Shown: positions 1-10,661 of the stretch, one piece after another
Layout: the number at the start of each line of letters is the position of its first letter
Position numbering within the stretch: the stretch's first letter is position 1
Assembly (NCBI GenBank): GCA_039720395.1
Contig: CM077831.1
Coordinates: 16,608,982-16,672,981, forward strand
Source of the DNA: Liquidambar formosana
Taxonomy: Eukaryota; Streptophyta; Magnoliopsida; Saxifragales; Altingiaceae
Direction: 5' to 3'
DNA length: 64,000 bases
Translations under genes and position numbers: made by a program
Notes under the pieces: generated by a model
The model's input: the letters and a program-made list of their open reading frames with translations, nothing else
What the model was told of the DNA's origin: nothing
Database searches by the model: none

Positions 1-1717
1 GGTTTTGGGGCTCAAAGGTTCAGGATTCACAACCCAAAAATCTGTAATTTTTCAAAATATTAAGCTATGTTCATTTTCCTTCAAATCAAAGGTTACCAAC
101 AAGTTCCTTGACCCCAAAAACCTAAAGTTAGACCATTAACATTAATAATAATTTCAGAAAAATCAAAGTTTCTAACATAAATATATCATCAAAATTAGAA
201 GACGGGGTAAGCTTCTTACCTTAGCAAGACAGCTCCAAGAGCTATAGAGCGATCCCCACGAACTCCCTCTCTGCTTCATCATTCTCTCTTTTAGTCTCAC
301 TTCTCATTCTCTCTCTCTCTCTGAGCACGGTTGGAATAAACAAAGGAAATGAGACGAGATAAAAAAATTTCCATTAAAAATTTTATGTCAAACCAAACAA
401 AACCCAACAAACAAATAATTAAAAAACATACAACTAACACATATTTGGTCAACAATAGTGACCCATCAAATCAGCTAAACCCAATTGCCAAAAAATAAAG
501 CAACCTCAATAAATCAACTATGCCTTCAAAGACTAAGCAAAACAGAGACGATATATACATGAAATCATCTTAAGTATCGAAATCTTTATAAATAGAGACT
601 AAAAATCCTAACTTTATTAAGTAAAAGAACAATAAAATAGAAATATAACATATTTCTTCTTTTTAATTAGAAGAAGAACGATTCTAGTAAGGCTTCGTTT
701 GTTTCTCGGAAAAAAAAAAAAAACTGCAAACACATATTTTGAAAGGGGAGGTTTTGAGCCTTAGAACGAAGTTTACACACCAACACCAGTTTAGCCGGAG
801 TTTACACACTAACACCACCAACAATAGTTCGTTCCTCTGCCAAGATGAAGATGAGACGCACAGATTTCTACCGTATGGTCCATTTCAGAACCAGTTTGAA
901 GATGAGACACCGTATGGTTGATTTCAGACGTGAGAGAACCATCGAGACGCACCATCGTGTGGATCAAAGAGGGATTGAGAGATGGAAGAACATTAGCCAT
1001 CAACACGCACCGTCAACACAATCACATTTGGGAGATTGAGGGATTGAGAGATGGAAGAGCATCAGCTATGTACAGAACGCTGATTGTGAACACTCACCGT
1101 CGATTCCCAGTTCACAATCGACGGTGAACACACCCTAATCGTGAAGGAGATTGAGGGATTGAGGGAGTATGCGTGTTTGTGAGATGCAGGAGTGTGCCCT
1201 AGCCGTGAAGGAGTGTTCAGAATGGCCATTAGATGGAGTGTGTGTGCAAGTCTACAAGATGGAAGAGTAAAGCACCAAAAGAAAAAAAAGGAAATTGCAA
1301 AATTCACTAAAGCGAGGCAAAATGCCCGCTAAAAATTTCGCCCAACTCTGGTGTGTTATTAACGACGTGCATAATGCGTCGTTGATAAGCGGATCTCGTG
1401 ATAGTATTTACGACATACAAAACACGTCATAAAAAATAGGTGGAATTCCTCACTAAAACTATGACGGAACTACACCTTTTTAACGACGTGTAAAACACGT
1501 CGTAAATAGGCATTTCTCAGTATATCATTTACGACGTGCAAAACACGTCGTAATAAATCCCATTAACGACATACTCCCTTTGTAGGCCGTAAATTCTATC
1601 TATGTAATGTCTTTTAACGACGTGCTTAAGAAGTAAGTCATAAATGACCTATATTAACGACTTGTAAACATGCAAGTCGTTAATTTCAAGTCGTAAAAAG
1701 CCTATTTTGTTGTAGTG
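1..1717. mobile_element. CACTA (EnSpm) transposon, right end, left part off-window
   Basis: The sequence ends in ...TTTTGTTGTAGTG, the reverse complement of the CACTACAACAAAA terminus, followed by ACT, which is the 3-bp target duplication seen for the complete copy at 49577-57994. The subterminal region (about 1355-1700) carries many copies of ACGACGTG/CACGTCGT and ACGACTTG motifs in both orientations, as expected of CACTA transposase-binding arrays. Short open frames at 739-1307 have no recognisable domain and look incidental. An 11-bp perfect stem lies at 1095-1105/1116-1126. Confidence 0.8.
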
Positions 1718-2197
1718 ACTGAGCATGTAGCTCATACTCCCATAGTTTTCTTACAGGTCATATTTTTAAATCTAAGATGACTTAGGTTTTGGGAGCACAT
1801 CAGCATGCTTGCATACATGTAGGGAATATTGGAGATAGGCTTTGAGTCTAGACATTTATTAATTTTAATTTCATGGCCTGTAATAATTAATTGAGTAGTG
1901 GATGTATATCTAAATGAGACACATGTGACTACGATATAGCCCGTAGATTTTTTTTTATTTTTTTATTTTTGAAATATTGTGTGGATGGATGGAAAAGCTT
2001 ATAAATGTGTTTTCTACAGGTTTTATGACTAGTCGATAACTTGGTATGTCCTATTTACAGACAGGACCATGTCGGATTTTCTAAAAATATTTTCAAAAGA
2101 ATTATTTTTACTAAACATCCACCAAATTTGGCTTTAAAAGTGCTTTTCTTACTTCTTAACTAACAACCCCAATTTCAAGTCGTTATAGTTCAGGTTT
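1718..2197. mobile_element. LTR-like retrotransposon remnant
   Basis: Non-coding sequence between the CACTA end and the solo LTR. In the second copy it is continuous, across the CACTA insertion, with the LTR-like sequence at 47794-49576. It holds no gene. It reads like the 3' part of a long LTR, but I could not fix its end, so the class is tentative. Confidence 0.4.
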
Positions 2198-2910
2198 TGT
2201 CACACCCCATTTTTGCACAACCTTACTAGGGCTCATCATTTCATGCATGTTTTTGTTTTTTTTTTTAGTCTAGTCACTTGCATTAGTTTTCTAGAGTCAC
2301 AAGGACAATGGATATGAATTTTGGTTCAATTCGGAGTTGATCTTGAGGGATAATAAAAGCTTTTGTGACTTGAGAGGCATAATCGTCTTTTAAGTCACAA
2401 AATTTTCATTTGATCTTGAAATGATCCCCAAATTGTCAGTTGGAGTTCATATGGATGCATATGAGGTATTTCTAGGTTCAATTTAATGAATCAATGGCTT
2501 AGGGTTAAAATGGCTCGATGTAGTTCAAGTTGGTTAATTGACCCTCTCTTGCGTTAACTCAAATTGACTCACAATTACCAATCAAATCTTTTCAAATTAA
2601 CTTTCATTAGTCATAATTTTATCTTCAAAAGTGTTTTAGAAAGTTTAATTTTGATATGGAAAACATTTGGTTTGATCCTATATGCATACCTATGCTTGCA
2701 AAGGTAGAGCATAGCGGTTAACCACCTTTGCCAAACCTAACCATGCCCCCATGGTTAGTATTTTTACCCTAAAGTGTTCAAAAATGTCTTCCTCATTGAA
2801 ACACGGTCGTTTTGGCTTTTGTTTCATCAAAATCGGACTTAATTTGACCCCTGAAACACTCCTAGAAGGAAAAGGAGTCAAAATAGGCTAAAAATTCGAA
2901 GTGGGCTCGG

Positions 2911-2980
2911 GTGACCACCCAGCCCCGGGCGGCTAGCCACTTGGGCCCAGGTGGCTAGCCGCCCAGGCCCTGGTGGTCAC
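2911..2980. repeat. 70-bp GC-rich imperfect palindrome inside the solo LTR
   Basis: Outer arms GTGACCACC/GGTGGTCAC enclose a 38-bp core that is palindromic except for one base (a T for C in CCACTTGGG). The equivalent core in the other copy (59203-59240) is perfectly palindromic. It is strikingly GC-rich against AT-rich surroundings and could form a cruciform or an RNA hairpin. Confidence 0.85.
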
Positions 2981-3183
2981 TCGAGGCCACTTTCCTATTT
3001 TCTCTCTATTTGTTTGTTGAAGCGGACTCTTGCTTATTTTGACGTACAAGGACTCTTTATGACGAGTTTCCTTCTAATTTTTGGTAACTCTTGAGTTACT
3101 TAAGCCCCAAGGGCGTCTCTAACAGCCCTTGGATTAATTTTTAAGGTTTTAATTCCAGCCATTGGTTTATCCTAATGAAACTC

Positions 3184-3190
3184 TATAAAT
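3184..3190 (+). promoter_or_regulatory. Putative TATA box of the solo LTR
   Basis: TATAAAT lies about 1 kb into the LTR, shortly upstream of a purine-rich leader-like stretch, as for the U3/R junction of a plant LTR promoter. The same motif is in the second copy. Confidence 0.45.
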
Positions 3191-4922
3191 ACCCGCTATG
3201 CTCCAGCAAAAAGGGAGGCAATTAGAAGTTCCTAGAGGCTGTTCTATGCATTAAACCTGAGTGTGTGAGAGAGAATAAGAGAGAGAGACTTGATGGAGAG
3301 CTAGAGTTCCTGCTGTAGCCTTGAAGAACATTGATTCAAATCATTCATAAGAGCAAGAGAGAGTCTCTACAGCAGCAAGGAAGCTCTTCCTAAGGTAACC
3401 TTCTTCCTTATTAGTATTAAATCAAGCTTTCTTATAGAATAGGCTTATTGCATGTTAAAGGTAGCTTTTTTATCATGTGTTATCACCTTAGTTAGTTAAT
3501 ATGCATGATTTAAATGCTGTTCATGTTGATTATAGCATGCTTTAGGGCTGTTCTATAGGTTTTTAAGTATGATTGTGAGTTTAGGGTTTCTATTGTCCTT
3601 GTTTTAGAATAGTGTCATTGCATGTTAAAGTTAGGATTTTTATCATGTTTTATGGCTTTAGTTAGCTAATATGCATGACTTAGGTTCCGTTTAACATGAG
3701 TTTAGTATGTTCTAGGGCTATTCTATATGTTTTTAAGCATAATTGAGAGTTTAGGGTTTTCGTTGTCCTTATTTCATGTGAGTTGCATATAGCATGTTAG
3801 GTTAGATTTTTCTTTTAGTTTTTCTTCATGGTTATTATATGTATGATATATATAGAATAATTATGATATGTTTTGCATGTATACTAGTGGGTTTCTAGGT
3901 TTTTTTATGCATGATATGGTATTAGGATTGCATTAGAGCTTATATTTGTTCACTGATTTTGCTATTAGCATGTTTAGTGAATGATTTTAGGCCATAATAC
4001 TATTCTATCCAGATTTGCATGTTATTGTTTTTGCATGGTTTTGAGCACGTGTAAGGGTGCAAATAGGTGTGGTAATTGTCCTATGGCAAACAGGGCTGCC
4101 ATTGCTTGAAATTGTTAATGCTTGGAGTTATTGTGCTCAGGTAAGTGGGCTTGAAGGTGCCCCAATTCACCTTTCCTTTGTTGTCTTTTCTCTTCTCCCT
4201 CTTTAGGGTTATTTCTTAATATGAGTCTATGGTAATTATCAAAGGTTTCCTTCAATAATAAAATTCTGGTTTTTTATCAAAGTTTTCATCTTATGGAATT
4301 CTTTCTGAATTCAAACTTGTTTATTCAATTCTCTTTCGAACAAGGAAACCTAGAGTTTTTACCATTGGTTTATATTAGGATTTAACCTTAGTTCTATTCG
4401 AACTACATAGACTTTGATCCATGTATTTCGTTGCATGGTACGTAGGCGCTCTTTTTGAAGCTCAAGTCCGTTCTAAGATCTAAGTATCCTAGGTTTTTTT
4501 GTATTTTATTTCCTGTTTTCTGTTTTATTTGCTTATTATGCATAGATGATTGGATGGATATATGATATGCATGTTGTCTTGTGATGATATATGATGATAT
4601 TTGTGTTGAAAAGACTTTAATTTAGCCCAAATAAACTGAGAGACTGAAAGGGTGACATGGGTGCCTATAGGCTTTGCCTAGAACCTTCCCATGTCATAAC
4701 TTAGCCTCCGAATCCCCGATTTCTTTGGTTTCCAAAAGACTTGTTTTTGCCTTTCCTTTTTAAACATGGAGTCATTCAAATTGTTTTCTTAAAACAATCT
4801 ATTTTTAGGGTTTTCCTTGTTTCCTTTAAAAAATGAGGTGGCGACTCTTTTTTCTTTTTCAAACCTATTATTTTAATTTCTTTTCAATCCTTGTGGGCCC
4901 AATTTCTGGGGTTCACAGGTTC

Positions 4923-5300
4923 ACATGGATACAGGGATAACATGTGAGGGCCAAATGATTTCTTTTTGGAAAGCAGGACCAACTTGGCTGTTTTGGATAC
5001 TTTCGATGGAAAGCTACTGAGGCGTGCTGAAGTGCGTTGCAGCTTTGGATGCTTTTGGTGAAAATATTTGAGTTAAAGTAGGATCCTATTGATTTCGCCT
5101 ATACTGTACACCCACAGCGACCGAACTGTAGCAAATAGTAACTTTTGCTTTATACTGTTGATTTGTCTGATACTGGGACATAATCTCTGCTTTGTTGGAA
5201 ATGGAATATCACCTTAACCGAGAAAGCTGAGATTTTTGGATCTTGTCTTTATACTGTGGAGGAGACGCCAGAATAGTCATCTTTAATGTCTTAGTAGTGG
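4923..5300. other. Non-coding spacer between solo LTR and viral ORF2 remnant
   Basis: No gene is recognised. It may be the 3' untranslated end of the viral insert or the flank into which the solo LTR inserted. Confidence 0.4.
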
Positions 5301-6709
5301 GGAAAGGATGCCAAAATAGTCATCCTCATTATCTAGTGCCAGATCTATTGAGGGGCTGGAACCCTGTTCATCTTATTCATTGTCTGACTCAATAGAAGAG
5401 AGAACCTGCATGAGGCATTTTTTGAGTTCTTTGCTATTAGGAGGAGCTATTGCAAGTTTAGCAACGAGCTGGCTCTAGGAGAGAAGTACTTTGGATGATT
5501 CTTCTCCTATTGATGATTGGATAGCCGGGTGCCTATTGAACCATTGTTGTATGACTGATGGAGTAATATGTTTTGTTTCTGCCTTTTCCCACCACTTGAC
5601 ATGGAATGTTCTTCCTAATGGGGGAAAGACCTGTGTTGACAATATTTCATACTTTCAAAACATGATCCATGCTAAACCAAAGTTTGCAAAGAAGAGGAAT
5701 AACTTTAAAAATTAAAAGCCTAGAGAGATACTAGGGGTTGTACTCTTTCCTGGAATATTGAATATGCTGATAAGATATTGTGGGGTTTTGGTGGAAGGAT
5801 TTCTTGAGCAGGGCCAAAGTATTTTCACCAATCAAGAAACCAAAGGGGGATATTGAAATTGAATTTATTATCAAAATAGGTCATCCATGAATGATGGAAT
5901 TCTCTATTTTGTAGGAAGAATGTATACTGCCATGCTTTTTGATAATCAAAATAATTGAAATATTGGGGATTGGCCTCAAACGGCAACTTCTTGGGTTTGA
6001 ATAAGGCTTGACCCCAATCAGAAGGAGTGAGGACTTTGACAAGTCGGCAGGTTGAATGAGTATACTGAGTTTTGTCATCCTCAAAAGGATAATGTTTGAA
6101 TGTTGCAGATTTAGTACCTTTATCAAGAATACTTTCATACCAATGTTGGGTTTTTCGGAAATCTGTTGGAATATACTGAAACATTGGAGAGAAACTTTCT
6201 TGCACTATATCTAAAACATCCTTATTTTGAAATTCTTTTTCAATTACCATTTCTGGAAATTCATGAGGATTTTGAAAATACTTGTTATTTATAATAGTAG
6301 ATTTTTTGAAAATATTCTGGAAGGGTGCAGCAGAAAGTTCTACAGATGACTTCTGAATTCTAGAGGAAGTAGCTACTGTATTACCACTTCTTTTGGAGCC
6401 CGAAGCTGCCAGTGCATAAGTTTAAGACTTATCTACTGGAGGGAACATATCTTGGGGAAATGTGTCTGAACACATATCTTTATATTGGTCCAGGGTTAAA
6501 CCATGGAAAGTATTTTGGGAGAGGAGATTCTATTGTTCTTCCTCTTCAACATACTAGTACCATTTTTTCTTATCCTGTGATGGTGAAGTGATATCTGGGA
6601 TTGTATCTTGTGCGAATGGGATAAGATACTGGGGTTTTTGTTCTTGTGTTTGCCCTTGAGGAGCTGTTGATGAACTGGATGAAGGGGCTTTTGATCCCTT
6701 TCTTGGCAT
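5300..6709 (-). pseudogene. Viral second ORF, function unknown, disrupted
   Basis: An ATG at 6707-6709 starts a frame beginning MPRKGSK with a Ser-rich run, overlapping or just following the RNase H end. The frame stays recognisable down to 5828 but carries in-frame stops near 6557, 6536 and 6424, then a TGA at 5825-5827 straight after a Trp-rich FNIPLWFLDW segment. Downstream, about 5330-5590, an in-register protein-like stretch with KWWEKAE and QQWFNRHP continues, so the product was probably over 400 residues. Florendoviruses are described with an extra ORF of unknown role after the polyprotein; I recognise no enzymatic motif. Plus-strand open frames here are shadows. Confidence 0.6.
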
Positions 6710-6739
6710 ATTTTGGGAGAGGATTGATGACCCTGTAAA

Positions 6740-7700
6740 AACTCGCGAGAGAGAAAGTCAGGGACAAAGTTTGATTCTACTCTAATATACTCAATACTAA
6801 AATCAAATACTGAAAGTGCTGCTTGCCATCTAGCAAATATATGCTTAGAAGCTATATTTTTAACATCCTTTTGCAAAATTGGTTTTGCTGCTTTGCAATA
6901 TACTTTTACTAAAAAATTTTATTCAAAATATCACTTTGAAATTTTGAAATACATAATACTATAGATAAAATTTCCTTTTTAATTGTAGAATACTTTTGCT
7001 GGGCTGGATTCCATGCACTCGAGTGATATCTCACTATTCTCTCTTGGTTATTGATCTTTGAGTGAGGCTATTGCCACCACATAAAGTACTCAAAACCCCC
7101 CATTAGTTTACACTTTTTGAGGTTTTATGAAAAATATAAAAAGTTTTTTACGAAAAATAATAACATTGTTCACTAGAAAACATCATTTTAAACAACTTTG
7201 TAGAATTAATTTTCTCCAAAATCTATCATTTAAGTAGACTTTTTGGCCATTTACAATCTCTGTTTCATTTTTCATGAAAAAATGTCAAAAAGTCTACCTA
7301 AATGAGAGATTTTGGAAAAAATTTCTTCTACAAAGTTGTCCGGAATGATGTTTTCTAGTGGACTATGTAATTAGTTTTCATAAATTTTCTTTATATTTTT
7401 CACAAAACCTTAAAAATGTAAATTAAATGGGGGGCTTAGAGTATGTTATGTGGTGGCAATAGCCTAGCCCTTGATCTTTTGGAGAAGTATCCCTCCATAT
7501 CCTATGTCAGAGGCATTTGTTTGGATTATTTTGGATGCTAGAGGATTTGCTATACTGAGGCAAGGCAAATTCCTAGCTTTATCCTTGAGTATTCTGACTA
7601 TTTTGGTATGCTCTATTGTCTATGGCTGAGGATCTTTTTTCAATCTTTGCCTAAGGAGAGCACATATCTGGCTAAGATTGGGACAGAATTCTGAAATATA
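6740..7700 (-). pseudogene. Viral RNase H region, split by a MITE
   Basis: The start of the domain is read near 7568 downward. The expected first catalytic Asp (TDAS in the family) is Asn here (TNAS; codon at 7515-7517, AAT instead of GAT on the coding strand). A 411-bp MITE at 7060-7470 interrupts the codons around Q-K-I-N-N. The C-terminal part resumes at 6876 with FARWQAALSVFDFSIEYI, typical of the domain end. RNase H would degrade the RNA strand during reverse transcription. With the substitution plus the insertion it cannot be functional. Confidence 0.75.
7060..7470. mobile_element. Hairpin MITE (Mutator-like), 411 bp, in viral RNase H
   Basis: Flanked by a perfect 9-bp direct repeat TTGATCTTT (7051-7059 and 7471-7479). 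The second copy of the locus has a single TTGATCTTT at 63327-63335 with no insert: a clean empty site. The two halves (about 7060-7240 and 7290-7470) are inverted repeats over nearly their full length, starting with the shared AGGCTATTGCCACCACATAA, with a short loop. There is no coding capacity. The 9-bp duplication suggests the Mutator superfamily. Confidence 0.93.
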
Positions 7701-8404
7701 ATTCAGACATCCTAAGAACCTCTGCAATTGTTTCTTATCCTTGATTTCGTATGGGAATTTATCCGCAAACTGTGTTGATCTCTTTATTGGAATTATAGTT
7801 CCCTGATAGATATTATGACCTAAGAACCTAACCTGGTCTGGAAGAGGTTTATTTTGGTTGGACTTAAAGCTAAACCATATTTTTTTATGGGATGGAAGAA
7901 TATACTAAGATGTTTCCAATGTTGATCTATTGAAGGGGAAAATACTAAGACATCATTAATATATACTATTGTGAATTCTGTATATGGATTGAATATAGAA
8001 TTCATTATATTTTGAAATTCCAGGGAAGCATTTTTTTAACCAAATGGCATTACGTTCCATTCATAATAGCCAAAAGGGATTGTGAAAGTAGTCTTATACC
8101 TATCTTGTTCATGAATCTGGATCTACCAGAAACTAGATTTCATATCAAATTTTGAAAATACTTTTACATTATTAAGTCTCTCTAATAAATCTTTTTTATT
8201 AGGAAGAGGATATCTTATCCATTTCAATGCGTCACTGAGAGGCTTGTAATTGATTACAAGTCTTGGGACTTCTCGCTCTATTTCAACTGCTTTAAAAACA
8301 TAAAAGGCGGAGCAACTCCAGGGCGAGCGAGTAGGCCTAATTAAGTTTTTGTTAAGCAAATCTTCTATTTCTTTTTTACATATTTCTAAATTTTCTTGGT
8401 TCAT
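7700..8404 (-). pseudogene. Viral reverse transcriptase region, disrupted
   Basis: The frame from 8404 shows caulimovirid RT motifs in order: LIRPTRSPWSCSAFYV, PRLVINYKPL, FSKFDMKSSFW, then the catalytic box. The box reads YIND (7952-7963) where the family has YIDD, so one metal-binding Asp is lost. Two in-frame stops interrupt it, TAG at 8123-8125 and TAA at 8036-8038. The frame is otherwise conserved to about 7820. The domain would synthesise viral DNA from the pregenomic RNA. Confidence 0.85.
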
Positions 8405-8498
8405 TTGTATTGGTCTTGCTTTTGTTGGTATCCTACTTTCATTGAAATCTTTTTCATACGGAAGTTGGAGAATATACTTGTTCCTATGCCAAAAGGTA

Positions 8499-9030
8499 TT
8501 AGGATTGATGGAGCTTCCAATCTTTTAGTTGGTCTTCAATTTGCTTATACTGAATTTCTTTTTTGAGATAATTCATATGATATGTTTTTTGTACTATCAA
8601 TTGGATGGTTTTATTCTTGAATATTGATCTATTCTTTATGGTGTTGATATCTCTTTGTGATGGTGGATTAAGGAATTCAAAAGCTATCTTCCCTTTATCT
8701 GTGGTAGCTTTTATTCTATATTGGCTTACTGTGAATGATTTTATTATAGTGAGAAATGGCGTACCTAGAATGACTTCTCTGTCTAGGTTCTTTACTAATA
8801 TGAAAGCTATACTTAGACAAACTCCTTGATTACACACATGTGCATTATTGAGTCTAAATTCTATATTAAGAGGAGCACCACTGGCTGTAGTGAGCTTCTC
8901 TTTAGTTTTTTAATAATATTTTGTTAGAACTAATCCTTCTTGGATATAGTTCATATCTGCTCCTGAATCAATCAGTGCTATTACATTAAGTATATACTCT
9001 TTATTGATTACTATTTTAAGTCTAACATTC
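8499..9030 (-). pseudogene. Viral aspartic protease region, disrupted
   Basis: The active-site motif DSGAD is read at 8955-8969 within LIDSGADMNYIQ, and the same frame reaches REVILGTPFLT, the second conserved part of retropepsin-like proteases. An in-frame stop lies between the two halves (about 8910), and a frameshift separates the region from the RT. The enzyme would process the polyprotein. Confidence 0.8.
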
Positions 9031-9616
9031 CATTTTTGGTATGTTATTCTGGATATTAGGTTGAGCAAAGCAGTTTCACTCATATTCTTATCTTCTTGGT
9101 TATCTAGGTTAATATCTTCTATTTGTAGATCTTCATCCTTTTTTAAATGTTCTTGTTTGTGATATTGTTTAAGTTTTGTTATTTGTTCTTGTAATTGTTC
9201 TATGTGGAGATTGGTGTTATTTTTTAATATTCTGATTTCTTCTTTTACTTGTTTTACTTCTTGTTTAAGATCTTGAATTGTTGGTTCTACAACTTCTTTA
9301 CTTGATATTTTTCTTTTAAAATATTATCTAGATTATATGTTCTTGGAGTTTTCTGTACTGGTTCATTTATTGTGTCTTGAGGCTTTTGTAGATATTCTCT
9401 TTGTAATATTGGGTCATGCATCCTATCTATTATTTCTAACAAAAGGGATTGCTGAGCATCTCTTTTAATCATATTGCAACAATTATTTTTACATACTGAT
9501 TTTGTTGATTCTTTATCTGTTGATTCATATGATGAGGTTGAGGATGTATTTTGAGCTATTTCATCTACTTAATTATCTTCATCTTGATTTGTTTCATATT
9601 CTGAGTCTAATGGGTA
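9031..9616 (-). pseudogene. Viral coat-protease linker region, disrupted
   Basis: Lies between the zinc knuckle and the protease. A 61-residue open stretch (9287-9472) has a repeated Q-rich, charged composition, and stops flank it on both sides. No domain is recognised. It is interpreted as the polyprotein linker purely from position. Confidence 0.45.
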
Positions 9617-10192
9617 TTATATATTGAGTACTTGTTTTTTAATATCTTCATCTATTTGTAAAGAGTTTATTTTTTGCTTTACTCTACACTGGGCTTTGTA
9701 ATGGCCCTTCTTGCCACACCTATGGCAAACTATGTGAGAGTTATTTTCTTGGTCAAAAGGTTTCTTTTTATGATATTTCTTTGGGTTTGGTCTGTGAGGG
9801 TTTGTATTTTGTTTTAATGTTGTAGGTTGGTAGTATTGATTACTAGATGATTTTCTATGACATCTTTTATTAGACTTTCTACTGTATGATCTCGATTTAC
9901 TGACAGTTTTATGCTTAGAGGAAGGTGCTCTTATACTTGTAAATCCAAATTGTTCACAAAACAATCCTAGTTCCTTCTTCCTAGTTGTTCTTTCTTTTTT
10001 GAGTTGTTTTTGTAATTTGAAATCTGTACATATTGCTATTCCTTCTTGATGCATTGTGCATATTAATTCACCATATGTTAATTGTTTCCAAGGTATTGTT
10101 CCATTATTCTGATCTCTTAAGGTTTTTCTTATTTTTTCAGCAAATAGGGTTGGTAACCCTGATGAACCTTTCTTTCCAAAAGGCTTCACCAC
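9617..10192 (-). pseudogene. Viral coat protein C-terminal part with CCHC zinc knuckle
   Basis: A 191-residue open stretch ends in a basic, Ser/Lys/His-rich tail followed by CHRCGKKGHYKAQC (9686-9727), a C-x2-C-x4-H-x4-C knuckle that binds pregenomic RNA in caulimovirid and retroviral coat proteins. It is in a different frame from the upstream coat segment (they overlap at 10137-10192), so a frameshift separates them. Confidence 0.8.
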
Positions 10193-10607
10193 TATCTTCT
10201 CTTAGAAATATTTTAGTGAGGAAAGTATCTTTATACCAGCGAAAATCTTGAAGTTTTGGACATCTGAGATTCGTTAAGATCTCTGATGTTTTATCTTTTA
10301 TCTTGGAGGGGTCTCCTATGAAATGTTTTGATATTGTGAATAACAATGTCGCCACTAAATCTTCTATTTCTTCATTGTCTTCAGATTTTATTATTATACC
10401 ATTTGAATATATTTTTATTGCATATAATATTGAATTTCTATCTTCTTGAGCGAGAATATAATCCCACCATCCTTTAAGTTGTCCGGTAAAACCTGTAACT
10501 AAGGATTGAGTTATTGTGTGATCTGTTATACTTGGATTTTTGGTTTGATAGGCAGAGCTTACCATTGTCATTTCTTGTAATTTATTGAGTATATGATATT
10601 CTGTCAT
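10137..10607 (-). pseudogene. Viral coat protein core region
   Basis: This open stretch reads like the alpha-helical capsid core of plant pararetroviruses and Ty3-like Gag, including TGQLKGWWDY and a FWKERF segment near the end. It is broken at both ends relative to its neighbours. Assignment rests on position before the zinc knuckle and on these motifs. Confidence 0.65.
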
Positions 10608-10661
10608 TCCATCTATATCCCATTCATATATTGTTCCTCCGTGGTATGAGACTTGGTGATA

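Larger units (their letters stand above)
2198..4917 (+). mobile_element. Solo LTR, about 2.72 kb (probable Ty3/Gypsy, Tat/Ogre-like)
   Basis: Begins TGTCACACCCC and ends GGGGTTCACA, with flanking 5-mers GGTTT (2193-2197) and GGTTC (4918-4922), a target duplication with one mismatch. Length and the TG...CA ends fit a long Gypsy LTR. A TATAAAT box (3184-3190) followed by a transcribed-leader-like CT/GA-rich stretch supports plus orientation. No internal region or partner LTR adjoins, so it is solo. The Tat/Ogre assignment rests on length and a GGTGGCGACTC motif near the end and is tentative. Confidence 0.65.
1..8144 (+). repeat. Left copy of a large near-identical direct repeat
   Basis: This stretch recurs at 56279-64000 in the same orientation. 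The offset is 56278 at the start, 56276 after small poly-A/T length changes, and 55856 past a 411-bp MITE that is present only here. By eye I count about nine differences in the first 2 kb, so roughly 99.5% identity. The unit covers a CACTA end, an LTR remnant, a solo LTR and the 3' half of a viral insert. Both outer ends are cut by the window, so the true length is unknown. It is either a recent segmental duplication or two haplotypes placed in one scaffold. Confidence 0.95.

Noticed and set aside
845..1307. Cluster of small open frames (Arg/His-rich) on both strands, duplicated at 57122-57584
   Set aside because: They lie inside non-coding CACTA end sequence, overlap each other in several frames and show no domain. 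Their conservation is explained by the recent duplication.
1355..1700. Regularly spaced ACGACGTG/CACGTCGT repeats suggesting a CRISPR-like array or bZIP (ACGT-core) promoter
   Set aside because: Plant context, irregular spacing and position next to CACTA termini make transposase-binding subterminal repeats the simpler reading.
5491..5715. Plus-strand 74-residue open frame, repeated at 61767-61991
   Set aside because: It overlaps viral ORF2 sequence on the opposite strand, which reads as protein there; the plus frame is a shadow.
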